Shown here piece after piece: positions 6,553-14,269 of a stretch of 18,271 nucleotides of DNA (position 1 is the first letter of the stretch; each line of letters starts with the position of its first letter). This stretch comes from Limiplasma sp045540635. Its GTDB lineage: Bacteria > Bacillota > Clostridia > Christensenellales > Aristaeellaceae. The stretch lies in the NCBI GenBank assembly GCA_045540635.1, contig JAZQHO010000237.1, positions 1 to 18,271 of the forward strand. The letters are read 5' to 3'. The notes below the pieces were generated by a model. The model worked only from the letters and a program-made list of their open reading frames with translations, had not been told where the DNA came from and did no database searches. A program made the position numbers and the translations under genes.

Positions 6553-7626
6553 ATGAAAAGAAAAATCGGTATTCTCACCAGCGGCGGCGACTGCCCGGGT
6601 CTGAACGCTGCGATCCGCGGTGTTGCCCGCGCTGCCTACGAGCTTTTTGACGCAGAGATCATCGGCATCCGCAACGGCTACGGCGGCCTGATCGACGGCG
6701 AATACCAGGAGATGAGCAAGAAGCAGTTCTCCGGCATCCTTACGCTGGGCGGCACCATTCTCGGCACCAGCCGCCGCCCCTTCCGCAACATGCGCGTTGT
6801 AGAAGCCGACGGCGTGGATAAAGTAGCCGCCATGAAGAAAACCTACAAGGATCTCAAACTGGATTGCCTTGTCACCCTCGGCGGCAACGGTACCCACAAG
6901 ACCGCCAACCTGCTCAGCGAAGAAGGTCTCAATGTGATCGGCCTGCCCAAGACCATCGATAATGATATCTTCGGCACCGATTTTACCTTCGGCTTCCATA
7001 CCGCAGTGGATATCGCCACCGAAGTGATCGACCGCATCCACACCACCGCCACCAGCCACGGCCGCTGCATGGTCATTGAGATCATGGGCAACAAGGCAGG
7101 CTGGCTCACGCTGTATTCCGGCGTTGCCGGCGGCGCAGACGTGATCCTGCTGCCCGAGATCCCCTACGACATCAAGAAGGTAGCCCAGACCGTCGAAGCC
7201 CGTGCCAACAGCAAGAAAGCATTCTCCATCATCGCTGTTGCAGAAGGCGCTATGAGCAAGGAAGAAGCCAAGATGAAGAAGAAGGAGCGGGAGGCCTACC
7301 GTGCCACCCTGCCCTACGATTGCATCAGCAAGCGCATCGCTTCCGAGCTGCAGCAGATGGTTGGCGTGGAAGCCCGCCATGTGGTGCCCGGTCACATCCA
7401 GCGCGGCGGCAGCCCCAGCGCATATGATCGTGTGCTGTCCACCCAGTTTGGCGTGCACGCCGCCCAGCTGATCCGCGATGAGATCTACGGTGTTACCGTA
7501 GCCCTCAAGGGCAACCAGATTACTCACAATAAGCTGAGCGATATCGCCGGTGTGCCCAAGCCCGTTGAAAAGGACAACGCCGTTGTAGCCACTGCCCGCG
7601 ATATGGGCATCTGTCTGGGCGACTGA
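6553..7626 (+). CDS. pfkA: 6-phosphofructokinase, GGNGT / PKTIDND type
   Basis: A 357-residue phosphofructokinase that phosphorylates fructose 6-phosphate to fructose 1,6-bisphosphate in glycolysis. Visible motifs: TSGGDCPGLNAAIR (9-22), GGNGT (110-114), PKTIDND with the catalytic base Asp (132-138), MGNKAGW (178-184) and the substrate-binding PGHIQRGGSPSAYDR (279-293). The specificity residues are mixed: Gly after Asn in GGNGT, as in ATP enzymes, but Lys in PKTIDND, as in pyrophosphate enzymes. This combination is known in a group of ATP-dependent enzymes, for example in actinomycetes and trypanosomes, so ATP use is the likelier reading. Length is a little above E. coli PfkA (320). Codon choice looks uniform and rich in C/G-ending codons, which fits high expression. 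Single-gene unit with strong promoter, RBS and terminator. Confidence 0.95.
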   Translation: MKRKIGILTSGGDCPGLNAAIRGVARAAYELFDAEIIGIRNGYGGLIDGEYQEMSKKQFSGILTLGGTILGTSRRPFRNMRVVEADGVDKVAAMKKTYKDLKLDCLVTLGGNGTHKTANLLSEEGLNVIGLPKTIDNDIFGTDFTFGFHTAVDIATEVIDRIHTTATSHGRCMVIEIMGNKAGWLTLYSGVAGGADVILLPEIPYDIKKVAQTVEARANSKKAFSIIAVAEGAMSKEEAKMKKKEREAYRATLPYDCISKRIASELQQMVGVEARHVVPGHIQRGGSPSAYDRVLSTQFGVHAAQLIRDEIYGVTVALKGNQITHNKLSDIAGVPKPVEKDNAVVATARDMGICLGD

Positions 7627-7646
7627 TCCTGTCCCCGGTATAACAA

Positions 7647-7686
7647 ATCACCGCCCGGTGTCTGTAAAAGGACACCGGGCGGTGAT
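7647..7686. terminator. Bidirectional terminator after pfkA
   Basis: A perfect 16-bp stem (ATCACCGCCCGGTGTC at 7647-7662 with 7671-7686) and an 8-base loop. It lies between the convergent pfkA and the PNPOx-like gene. The T-run on the plus side is short. Confidence 0.85.
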
Positions 7687-7708
7687 GCTTTCTGCCAGCA
7701 TGGCAGGC

Positions 7709-8131
7709 TTATTCGTATTCCAGCAGGTATCTGGTACCATTGTGCATCAGCACCGCATCCGTCAAACGAATGCGCAGGATGCAGGTGTTTTCGTCTCCGA
7801 AATCGTTGTGGCCGTTATCGATCCATGCGGCAAAAAGGGTGCGCATCCTCTCTGCGATCGCTTTATTTTCCGGCTTGCAGAACCAGCCCAGATCTTCACC
7901 GATGCCGTGGGCTGTGAACCAGTCGCCTGAGATGGCGCAGACAGGGTTTTTGGCAAGCTGCTGCATTTTGCCGGAAAGGGCATGGGTAAGAACGTAGAAA
8001 GCGCCATCCTGATAAAACGCATCCACCGTACGCACCGATGGAATGTTGTCTGTGCACGTGGCAAGAGCGATCAGGCTATCCGTGCCGAAACGTTCGGTAA
8101 GAATGGCTTCGGTTTCCGAAGTGGGTCTCAC
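7709..8131 (-). CDS. Pyridoxamine 5'-phosphate oxidase-fold flavoprotein
   Basis: A 140-residue protein of the PNPOx-like (split-barrel FMN-binding) superfamily. The first half has ALATCTDNIPSVRTVDAFYQDGA, matching the family's strand pattern of T-x-x-D/N-x-P-x-V-R-T-V, then FYVLTHALSGK and the NPVCAISG segment. These proteins usually bind FMN or a related cofactor and act as small oxidoreductases; the substrate here is unknown. The upstream ATG at 8137 touches a GGAGGG ribosome binding site (8138-8143) and is too close to use it. The in-frame GTG at 8131 is six bases away, so I choose GTG. It lies 21 bases downstream of the Ig-like secreted protein gene in the same direction and is probably co-transcribed, although one product is exported and the other cytoplasmic. 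Confidence 0.85.
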   Translation of the reverse strand: MRPTSETEAILTERFGTDSLIALATCTDNIPSVRTVDAFYQDGAFYVLTHALSGKMQQLAKNPVCAISGDWFTAHGIGEDLGWFCKPENKAIAERMRTLFAAWIDNGHNDFGDENTCILRIRLTDAVLMHNGTRYLLEYE

Positions 8132-8137
8132 AGGCAT

Positions 8138-8143
8138 CCCTCC
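8138..8143 (-). promoter_or_regulatory. RBS that decides the GTG start of the PNPOx-like gene
   Basis: GGAGGG on the minus strand directly abuts an ATG (8137) but lies six bases before the in-frame GTG at 8131. Normal spacing therefore favours the GTG. Confidence 0.65.
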
Positions 8144-8152
8144 ACGGTGGCT

Positions 8153-9691
8153 TTACTCCAGCGAAGCAAAGAGCAGAAGATCGAAGCAGGGCAGGTTTTC
8201 CTCGGCGGTATTCTCGTTTTCGTCGCCACTAACGCTAATGGAAAGACCGCTGTAGGTACCGTACATCATCACTCTGTCGCCGATGGCAAAGGAAGGCTCC
8301 TCGTTTGCAAATACCAGAATAGGGTTTTTGTATTCGCCCTTGTCCTTGGCAAGCGCCATGCGGATCAGCCATTCATCGCCGCTTTGGCTCACATCCAGTA
8401 TATAGGCCTTGGAGCCGACGATGCTGCCTTCATAGTCGGCAGACTTTTTGAGCATATTGGCATAGGTGGGCTTGACGGAATGCTTCTTCAGATAATTGAG
8501 CATATCTTCGTCCGTCCATTTGCGGTTGATGGTATAGATGAGTCTGCGGCTGGTGAGGCCCTTTTTGGAGAACACCAGCACCAGCTCGTGGGGGCCTTCT
8601 TCTTCTACCTTCAGCGTCAGCTTGAAACGGCCTTCGCCGGTCACACGCTTGTTGCCTTGGGATTCGCCGTCCAGAAAGATCTGGATCTCGGAGCCTGCAA
8701 CAGAATCGCCGGTGATCACCAGATCATCTCCGGAAAGCTCAGTGGGCACAGGAGCATCCATATTCACCATCAGTAAAGTGCGCTGATAAGTGACCGGGTA
8801 CGCAAGCTCCAGTAGCTCTTCTCCCTCATACTCAGCAAAGAAGGTGATCAGGAACACGCCTTCCTTTGGCAGCTCGATGGGGATATCAAATTTACCGGTC
8901 TTATCCGCTGTCTCTTCGTAGAGGATGGAGCCATCGTAGCTCATGCCCATCAGCACGGCGATAAAGGAAACGCCGGGAGCTGCTGTACCTTTGATGTGAA
9001 ATTCCTTCTGGTTGGTCTCTTCCGGCGGGGTGGCGGTAAGGTTGATCTTTGCACTGGCAATAGCGGGCAGCGGCAGGGTTTCTACAAAGGTCAGGGTTTT
9101 CCATACCTTGTTGAGTGCGTTGTTATCTTTGTCGGTGGCAGAGCGCCCGTATACCTGCAAATCGAAAGTGATCTCGTAACCATTGTAGATGGTGCGGCGC
9201 ATGAAGCCGCGGTTCAGCACCTCTCCACCGTCCCGACGGATATACTTGAGTGCCAGAAAACGGTCGCCGTCCAGCTTTGTCCAGCTGGAGGAGGAAAAAT
9301 CGTAACCCTCGCCCATGTATTCGTTGCGGGGATAGTGGCTGAGACGGTAGGTGGCACGCATATCCTCATTCTGACGGTTTACATCAAATACGCTGAGGGT
9401 ATGGGTGTTCTGCACAGCTGTTACCTCCAGACAAGTTACCCTGTCCTCTGCCCAGCATTGCAGCAGAACGCCACGCTTTGCAAAATCGGCCTGCAGCTCC
9501 TCGGCACCGGTGCCATGGCTTTCCAGCCACGTGGCATAAAGATCCAGATTTTCGGGCGTTAAAACAACGGAATAGGTGTCCGGGATATCAATGGTGCTGT
9601 AGATTTTGTCCAGAATATATACCTCGGCATTGGCGCTGAAAGCGAACAGAAGCAGAACGGCTGTCAGCGCAGCAAATAACCATTTTCGCAT
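8153..9691 (-). CDS. Secreted protein with Ig-like domains, function unknown
   Basis: A 512-residue exported protein. It begins MRKWLF followed by a hydrophobic core and SANA-E as a likely signal peptidase I site around residue 22. An upstream in-frame ATG at 9736 would put 15 acidic residues before the signal peptide, so 9691 is preferred; GGAGGAGG lies about eleven bases before it. Residues roughly 20-200 form an unrecognised N-terminal domain (begins YSTIDIPDTYSVVLTPENL). About 200-380 looks like two consecutive Ig-like beta domains (ITGDSVAGSEIQIFLDG, then GRFKLTLKVEEEGPHELVLVF). About 385-505 ends in a small beta domain with GDRVMMYGTYSG, OB-fold-like. No cell-wall anchor, LPxTG or C-terminal helix is seen, so it is probably released or held by interactions. 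First gene of a two-gene unit. Confidence 0.8.
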   Translation of the reverse strand: MRKWLFAALTAVLLLFAFSANAEVYILDKIYSTIDIPDTYSVVLTPENLDLYATWLESHGTGAEELQADFAKRGVLLQCWAEDRVTCLEVTAVQNTHTLSVFDVNRQNEDMRATYRLSHYPRNEYMGEGYDFSSSSWTKLDGDRFLALKYIRRDGGEVLNRGFMRRTIYNGYEITFDLQVYGRSATDKDNNALNKVWKTLTFVETLPLPAIASAKINLTATPPEETNQKEFHIKGTAAPGVSFIAVLMGMSYDGSILYEETADKTGKFDIPIELPKEGVFLITFFAEYEGEELLELAYPVTYQRTLLMVNMDAPVPTELSGDDLVITGDSVAGSEIQIFLDGESQGNKRVTGEGRFKLTLKVEEEGPHELVLVFSKKGLTSRRLIYTINRKWTDEDMLNYLKKHSVKPTYANMLKKSADYEGSIVGSKAYILDVSQSGDEWLIRMALAKDKGEYKNPILVFANEEPSFAIGDRVMMYGTYSGLSISVSGDENENTAEENLPCFDLLLFASLE

Positions 9692-9767
9692 AGCCTGTGG
9701 AACCTCCTCCTCGGCTTGTTCGGGGAAAGGGATCAAAAAACACCTTTTTATCCGATAATCAAATGAT

Positions 9768-9797
9768 ATTTTACCATATCCGCCTATTGAGAATCAA
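9768..9797 (-). promoter_or_regulatory. Promoter of the Ig-like secreted protein gene
   Basis: On the minus strand, TTGATT (9797-9792), 18-base spacer and TAAAAT (9773-9768) with TGG before the -10. Confidence 0.65.
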
Positions 9798-9822
9798 GGT
9801 TAAAACAGTAAAAGCGCCGGTA

Positions 9823-9851
9823 ATATACACCAATCGTTATTGAGTGTAAAT
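9823..9851. repeat. AT-rich imperfect inverted repeat midway between promoters
   Basis: TACACCAAT (9826-9834) pairs with ATTGAGTGTA (9839-9848) around CGTT, with one bulged A. Pairing continues outward over about three more bases with one mismatch. It lies between the two divergent -35 elements and could be an operator. Confidence 0.4.
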
Positions 9852-9868
9852 TCTAATCATATCTTCAT

Positions 9869-9897
9869 TTGAATAACAGGTATATCTGTGCTACACT
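9869..9897 (+). promoter_or_regulatory. Promoter of the flippase-like gene
   Basis: TTGAAT (9869-9874), 17-base spacer and TACACT (9892-9897) preceded by TGC (extended -10). Transcription would start near 9904, which rules out the GTG at 9888 as the start codon of the gene. Confidence 0.65.
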
Positions 9898-9926
9898 GTA
9901 AATATCAAATCTTTATGAGGTGTGCT

Positions 9927-10955
9927 ATGAAGGCTGGAACCCGCAAGCTGCTGAATTTCCTCTTTTTGCTGCTTACTCTCGGCATCGTTCTCTACATTGG
10001 CCTCAGCGGCAACGAACTGGATGATCTCCTTGTGGCGTTGAAGGGCTTCAGCCCCGTCAGTTTTTTGGCGTGCTTTGGGTGTTGGTTTGTTTACCTGCTT
10101 ACCGATGCTCTGAGTGTGCACTGTTACCTCCGCCGGCAGGGCTACAAGCTACGTCTGATCGACAGTCTGCATGCCGCCATCGTGGGGCTGTACTATTGCA
10201 ACATCACGCCCGGTGCTTCAGGCGGCCAGCCCATGGAGATGTATGTGCTCAGCAAAAAGAAGGTGCCCATTGGCTACAGCGGCTCCGCCCTGGCGATCAA
10301 ATTCGTGGTCTTTCAGGCTGTGTTGCTGATCACCGGCGCGGTTCTTTGGTTCGCTCACCGCAGCTTTGTGGCGGAACATACGCAGGGCATCCGCTGGATG
10401 GTAATGCTGGGTTATGTGGTCAACTGCTTTTCCATCAGCGGTGTGGTGCTGATGGCCATCAACCGCCGAGCGGTGATGTGGGTCATCAACAAATGCATCG
10501 CTGTGGGGGTTAAGCTCCGTATCTGTAAAGATCCCGATGCCTCCCGCGAAAAGTGGACCAACCACTGCACCAGCTTTTTGGAGAGCTTCCGTTCTCTTTT
10601 GAAGCACCCCGAAGATCTTCTGGTGCAGATCCTGATTGCCCTTGTGCAGCTGGGTGCGCTGATGATGGTGCCCGTCTGCATCCATCGGGCGATGGGGCTT
10701 GGCGGCGTATCAGTTATTGAGCTGATCACTGTGGGCACACTGCTGTACATCAGCGCCAGCTATACACCGCTGCCGGGCGCATCCGGTGCGCAGGAAGGCG
10801 GCTTTGCGCTGTTCTTCAGCGGTCTTTTCCCGGATGCGACCCTGTTTGTTGCCTTGCTCATCTGGCGATTCTTTACCTACTACCTTACCATTATTGCCGG
10901 TGCGGTGGTCACAACGGTGGAGAACATCGGCGGCATTGTAAAAAAAGAAGAATAA
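9927..10955 (+). CDS. Flippase-like membrane protein (LPG synthase TM / UPF0104 family)
   Basis: A 342-residue integral membrane protein with about seven to eight hydrophobic segments. It carries the two signature turns of the lysylphosphatidylglycerol-synthase transmembrane/AglD-type family: NITPGASGGQPMEMYVL in the first third and PLPGASGAQEGGF near the C-terminus. Members flip lipids or are the membrane half of MprF. This one has no C-terminal aminoacyl-transfer domain, so it is a stand-alone flippase-like protein of unknown lipid substrate. GTG 9888 and ATG 9915 are in frame upstream, but ATG 9927 has GAGGTG at 9917-9922 and lies sensibly downstream of the promoter. Monocistronic, followed by a strong terminator shared with the TraB gene. 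Confidence 0.9.
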   Translation: MKAGTRKLLNFLFLLLTLGIVLYIGLSGNELDDLLVALKGFSPVSFLACFGCWFVYLLTDALSVHCYLRRQGYKLRLIDSLHAAIVGLYYCNITPGASGGQPMEMYVLSKKKVPIGYSGSALAIKFVVFQAVLLITGAVLWFAHRSFVAEHTQGIRWMVMLGYVVNCFSISGVVLMAINRRAVMWVINKCIAVGVKLRICKDPDASREKWTNHCTSFLESFRSLLKHPEDLLVQILIALVQLGALMMVPVCIHRAMGLGGVSVIELITVGTLLYISASYTPLPGASGAQEGGFALFFSGLFPDATLFVALLIWRFFTYYLTIIAGAVVTTVENIGGIVKKEE

Positions 10956-10966
10956 GCTTTCTGTGC

Positions 10967-11004
10967 AAAGCGAACCCCCTGCCCGCAGGCAGGGGGTTCG
11001 CTTT
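10967..11004. terminator. Bidirectional terminator, flippase / TraB junction
   Basis: A perfect 17-bp stem (AAAGCGAACCCCCTGCC at 10967-10983 with 10988-11004) around a CGCA loop, flanked by AAA and TTT for use in both directions. Confidence 0.9.
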
Positions 11005-11016
11005 ACGTATGCTGCT

Positions 11017-11949
11017 TTACAGGTCGGGTGCAAACAGCTGCTCTACGGTATAGCCAAGGCTCTCCAGCGCAGAAAGGATGCTGTCGCCGGGCAGTACCAG
11101 ATGCATCAGCCCTACGGTAACGAAATAGGTATGCGGCTCCTCAGCCTCCAGCATGCTGCGCAGTGCTTCGGTCATGTTGCTGTTGCGGGTCGTGACCAGT
11201 GCATTGTGGTACTCCTTGATAAGCGCTTCCGGCAGGCTCTTGTCATTCAGGTACTCCTCGGCAAAAGCCTGTGCATTGCCTTCCCGCCACCAACGGGGCC
11301 AGTTGGCAAGCTGCGTGTTCTCCTTAGGCTCCAACAGCGCTTCGCAGCTTTGCTTGAGAAGCGCCTCCTCCAGCTCATCACTGAAGTTTTCCATCAGCAG
11401 CAGCTGTGCAGCAGCTGTTTCCAGATAAGCGATCTCTTTGCCACCGGAAGCCTTTTCCACGACCTCCTCCACCCCCAAAGAGGCGGCGTGGCGGCTGTTT
11501 CGTGCGCCCATTTCGTTGGCTGCGGCGCGTGTGGTAAACATACTGGTAACTGCCCATGGCTTGTAGCGATTCATATCCGCAGAACGGAGGCCGGCCTTTT
11601 GACAGGCTTCCTCCACCAGCTGCCAGCCCTCCGGGGTCAGGTGGTTTTTCAGCTCATCGTCACTGTAGGCCATCAGCTGCTGGGATAGCAACGCGGCTTC
11701 TGGATCATCGCTGTCGCATTCAAAAACAAAGATGTCCGCTGCCTCCATGGCGTTCTGGATATGGACTCCGTAGGGTTCCATTTCCGGACTGCCAACATGG
11801 ATGGAACCAAGGATCACCATCGGGTTTTTACCGCCTGTGATGCGGTAGCAGATGCCGTGGGCCGGTGCAGCCTGCTCGCAGCCACAAAGCACAGCGGGCG
11901 TCAAGGTGACGGCTGCAAGGCACAGAAGCTTTTTCCAAAAAGAAGTCAT
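11017..11949 (-). CDS. TraB/GumN family lipoprotein
   Basis: A 310-residue protein with a signal peptide that ends in a lipobox (VLCGC, lipidated Cys at residue 24), so it should be anchored to the outer face of the membrane. The mature part has the TraB/GumN signatures: an early LGSIHVG (His 51), FECDS (Glu 77) and a late FVTVGLMHLVLPGDSI block. TraB-family proteins are related to the Tiki/EreA/PrgY group of putative metallohydrolases or proteases; the two GxxH-type motifs and Glu are the presumed metal ligands. Substrate unknown. Its ATG overlaps the stop codon of the helicase gene by four bases (ATGA), with AAAGGAGA upstream, so the two are translationally coupled. Last gene of the yugP-helicase-traB unit. 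Confidence 0.88.
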   Translation of the reverse strand: MTSFWKKLLCLAAVTLTPAVLCGCEQAAPAHGICYRITGGKNPMVILGSIHVGSPEMEPYGVHIQNAMEAADIFVFECDSDDPEAALLSQQLMAYSDDELKNHLTPEGWQLVEEACQKAGLRSADMNRYKPWAVTSMFTTRAAANEMGARNSRHAASLGVEEVVEKASGGKEIAYLETAAAQLLLMENFSDELEEALLKQSCEALLEPKENTQLANWPRWWREGNAQAFAEEYLNDKSLPEALIKEYHNALVTTRNSNMTEALRSMLEAEEPHTYFVTVGLMHLVLPGDSILSALESLGYTVEQLFAPDL

Positions 11950-14243
11950 GGGTCGTTCTCCTTTGCGTGTTTAGATTCGGGATGCCGGATGGAAGCTTCC
12001 GCTGAGATGTGCCAGTGGTCTGGCAGCAGCGCCCGGTAAGGCGGGGTCATATAGCGGTCGTCCACCAGCACCAGTACCCCGGTATCCTGTTCCGAACGGA
12101 TGATCCGCCCGCCGGCCTGCAACACCTTTTGCATGCCGGGAATACGGCAGGCATAGTGGAAACCGTTACCAAAAAGCTCTTCGTAGCGGCACTGGATGGC
12201 AGTTTGCTTCTGGGAGGGCGTTGGCAGCCCTACGCCAACCACCATGGCACCGATCAATCTGTCGCCGGGCAGATCGATGCCTTCGCTGAAAAGCCCGCCC
12301 AACACGCAAAGCGCAAGATGGGGTGTACCGTCTTGAAAAAGACGGAAGAAAGCTTCCCTGTCTGCCTCTTCCATCTGCGGCTCCTGCACCCATAGCGGCG
12401 GCAGAAGCGCTTCGTTGAGTTGCAGGCGTACCAGCCGCAGATAAGCATAGCTGGGAAAAAAGACAATGTAGTTGCCCGCTTTGCTGTTGACCATCTCCGC
12501 AATGAGCTGCGCAATGGCTTCGGCGGTATCTGCACGGTGGTTGTAACGTGTGGAGAGGCTGCGCATATAGACCCGCAGGTTTTCCGGCGGGAAGGGCGAT
12601 GGCAGAGAGAAGCAGGCATCCTCCTCCTCGCCGCCCAGCAGCTGCTTCATGCTGCCTAGCGGGGAGAGGGTGGCGGAAAAGAAAACAGTACCGCTCTGCT
12701 GACCGGTGATCCTTGCGATCTCGTCTGCTGGAGAAAGACAATACAGGCAAACAGTACGTTCCTTTCCACGCGCACTCCACAGAATGGCATGATCCCCGTA
12801 TGCCAGTTTTCCGGCGGCGTACAGAAACGGCATGCAGATGCGCAGAAGCTGAAAAACATCCGGCAAAGATATACCCTTTGGCACAGAAAGGAGCGCTGTT
12901 GCTTCCTGTTGAACAGTCTCCACAAGGGCACACAGCCCCTCGGGCAGGTCCTTCTCACACCATTCGCCGCCCTCCTGTGCCGGATGGGAGCGCAATGCTG
13001 TCAGCAGGGCAGAGAGCGCTTTATAATAGGGATGCTTCCGCCCCAGCACCTTGCCGACAGCAGTGCGGTGCTCCTTGAAAAAGCCGCTGTCCAGTTCGCC
13101 TGTGAGCGATTCCCGTACCCTTTCCACCGTGTGGTGTGCCTCATCCACCAGAAGCGTCATATCACGCCGTTCGCGGAAAAGGCGTTTCAGCTGGGCAAAG
13201 GGATCGAAAGCGTAGTTCAGATCCATCAGCGTGATATCCGCAAGCCCGGTCAGGGTCAGCGCCAGCTCAAAAGGACAGAGATGAAAGGTCTCCGCTGTAT
13301 TGACGATCACTTCATCGTTCCAGAGGCCGCCCTGAGCAAGTAGCTGTGCCACAGCATCACGCTCGCGCAAGTAATGCCCCGAGGCGCGGGAGCAATCATC
13401 GGGATGGCAGCGTGCCGGTGCCGGGCAGAGCTTTTCTTTGGCTGTAAGCACAGAGATGCGGGCATGCATGCCCTGTGCCTGCATTCTTTCCAGTGCATCC
13501 AACGGACTCTGGCGTGCGGTGTTCCGTGCCGTCAGGTACAGGATCCGTCCGGTCTTACCTTCGCCCAGTGCCTTCAGGGCAGGAAACAGCACTGCTGCGC
13601 TTTTACCTGTGCCGGTGGGCAGGCTGGCAAACAGACGGCGTTTGCGGCTGATGGCGGTATAAACTTGCCGTGCCAGCTCCCGCTGCCCGCTCCGGTAGGC
13701 AGGAAAAGGGAAAGCCAATGCTTTCAGAGAGGCATTCCGTTTTTCTTTGTGAGCTTCCTCCTGCAATGCAAAGGCGAGGTAGATGTGCAGCCAGCCCTGC
13801 AACTCCGCAACGGCAGCATTTGCGGCAAGCGTTTCCTGAAAGCTGAATAAAAGATCCCCCTCCGCCGACAGGTAGCTGATGCAGATGCAGATCTGATGGC
13901 AGGGCTTTTGCAGAGCCACCATGGCTGCATAACAGACGGCTTGCGCTCTGTGCTCGGGGTAAACGCTGCCGGGAACCGTGCGGCAATGCTTCATTTCTTC
14001 AACGAGGGGGATATCCCCGTCTGTGTAGGCATCCATGCGCCCGAACAGTTCGAGGGAACAGCCTTCCAGTTCAAACGTATGGTTCAGGCTCTTTTCGATC
14101 TCGCCTTCGCGCTTCTTCTGCGCTGCCCGGTGGGCCGCTCCGCCAAGCAGCATATCCCCCAGTGTGCCGCCGGGCGTGATATCCTCCGGGGGAAAACAGA
14201 AGGCTACCAGCTCGCGGACGGAAATGCGGAATGCTTTCTCCAC
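11946..14243 (-). CDS. Rad3/XPD-like Fe-S DNA helicase with N-terminal PD-(D/E)XK nuclease-like domain
   Basis: A 765-residue two-part enzyme. Residues about 1-160 look like a RecB/Cas4-type PD-(D/E)XK nuclease: GRMDA (D71), VEEMK (E83, K85) and a downstream H-x2-Q-x3-Y (98-105). From about 180 on it is a superfamily 2 helicase of the Rad3/XPD/DinG type: Q-motif YRSGQREL, Walker A LPTGTGKS (208-215), four cysteines spaced like the XPD iron-sulfur cluster (C273, C279, C284, C323), VDEAHH (366-371), SATLSPLGS, and the C-terminal GLFSEGIDLPGD and QAGGRIIRS. All catalytic motifs are intact. It likely unwinds and may cut DNA in repair or recombination. GTG start at 14243 has AAAGGAGG eight bases upstream. 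Sits 26 bases after the yugP-like gene and overlaps the TraB gene. Confidence 0.92.
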   Translation of the reverse strand: MEKAFRISVRELVAFCFPPEDITPGGTLGDMLLGGAAHRAAQKKREGEIEKSLNHTFELEGCSLELFGRMDAYTDGDIPLVEEMKHCRTVPGSVYPEHRAQAVCYAAMVALQKPCHQICICISYLSAEGDLLFSFQETLAANAAVAELQGWLHIYLAFALQEEAHKEKRNASLKALAFPFPAYRSGQRELARQVYTAISRKRRLFASLPTGTGKSAAVLFPALKALGEGKTGRILYLTARNTARQSPLDALERMQAQGMHARISVLTAKEKLCPAPARCHPDDCSRASGHYLRERDAVAQLLAQGGLWNDEVIVNTAETFHLCPFELALTLTGLADITLMDLNYAFDPFAQLKRLFRERRDMTLLVDEAHHTVERVRESLTGELDSGFFKEHRTAVGKVLGRKHPYYKALSALLTALRSHPAQEGGEWCEKDLPEGLCALVETVQQEATALLSVPKGISLPDVFQLLRICMPFLYAAGKLAYGDHAILWSARGKERTVCLYCLSPADEIARITGQQSGTVFFSATLSPLGSMKQLLGGEEEDACFSLPSPFPPENLRVYMRSLSTRYNHRADTAEAIAQLIAEMVNSKAGNYIVFFPSYAYLRLVRLQLNEALLPPLWVQEPQMEEADREAFFRLFQDGTPHLALCVLGGLFSEGIDLPGDRLIGAMVVGVGLPTPSQKQTAIQCRYEELFGNGFHYACRIPGMQKVLQAGGRIIRSEQDTGVLVLVDDRYMTPPYRALLPDHWHISAEASIRHPESKHAKENDP

Positions 14244-14269
14244 GGCGGCAGCCTCCTTTCGTTTGTGTA

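Larger units (their letters stand above)
9759..9872. repeat. Inverted TCAAATGA / TCATTTGA pair at divergent promoters
   Basis: TCAAATGA (9759-9766) and TCATTTGA (9865-9872) are perfect inverted copies. The first sits at the expected start site of the minus-strand promoter. The second overlaps the -35 of the plus-strand promoter. A shared regulator is possible but unproven. Confidence 0.3.

Noticed and set aside
4343..6556. A 737-codon open frame on the plus strand across the ygiQ-type gene
   Set aside because: It lies opposite a gene with full family motifs, RBS and promoter. Its translation is rich in His/Gln/Gly repeats typical of antisense frames and has no RBS.
6400..7527. A 375-codon minus-strand frame across pfkA
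   Set aside because: Shadow of the highly biased pfkA codons; no recognisable domain and no ribosome binding site.
11946..14243. Cas4/CRISPR or phage-defence nuclease-helicase
   Set aside because: The N-terminal domain resembles Cas4/RecB nucleases, but no cas gene, repeat array or defence neighbour is present, and such Rad3-like proteins are common chromosomal genes in Clostridia.
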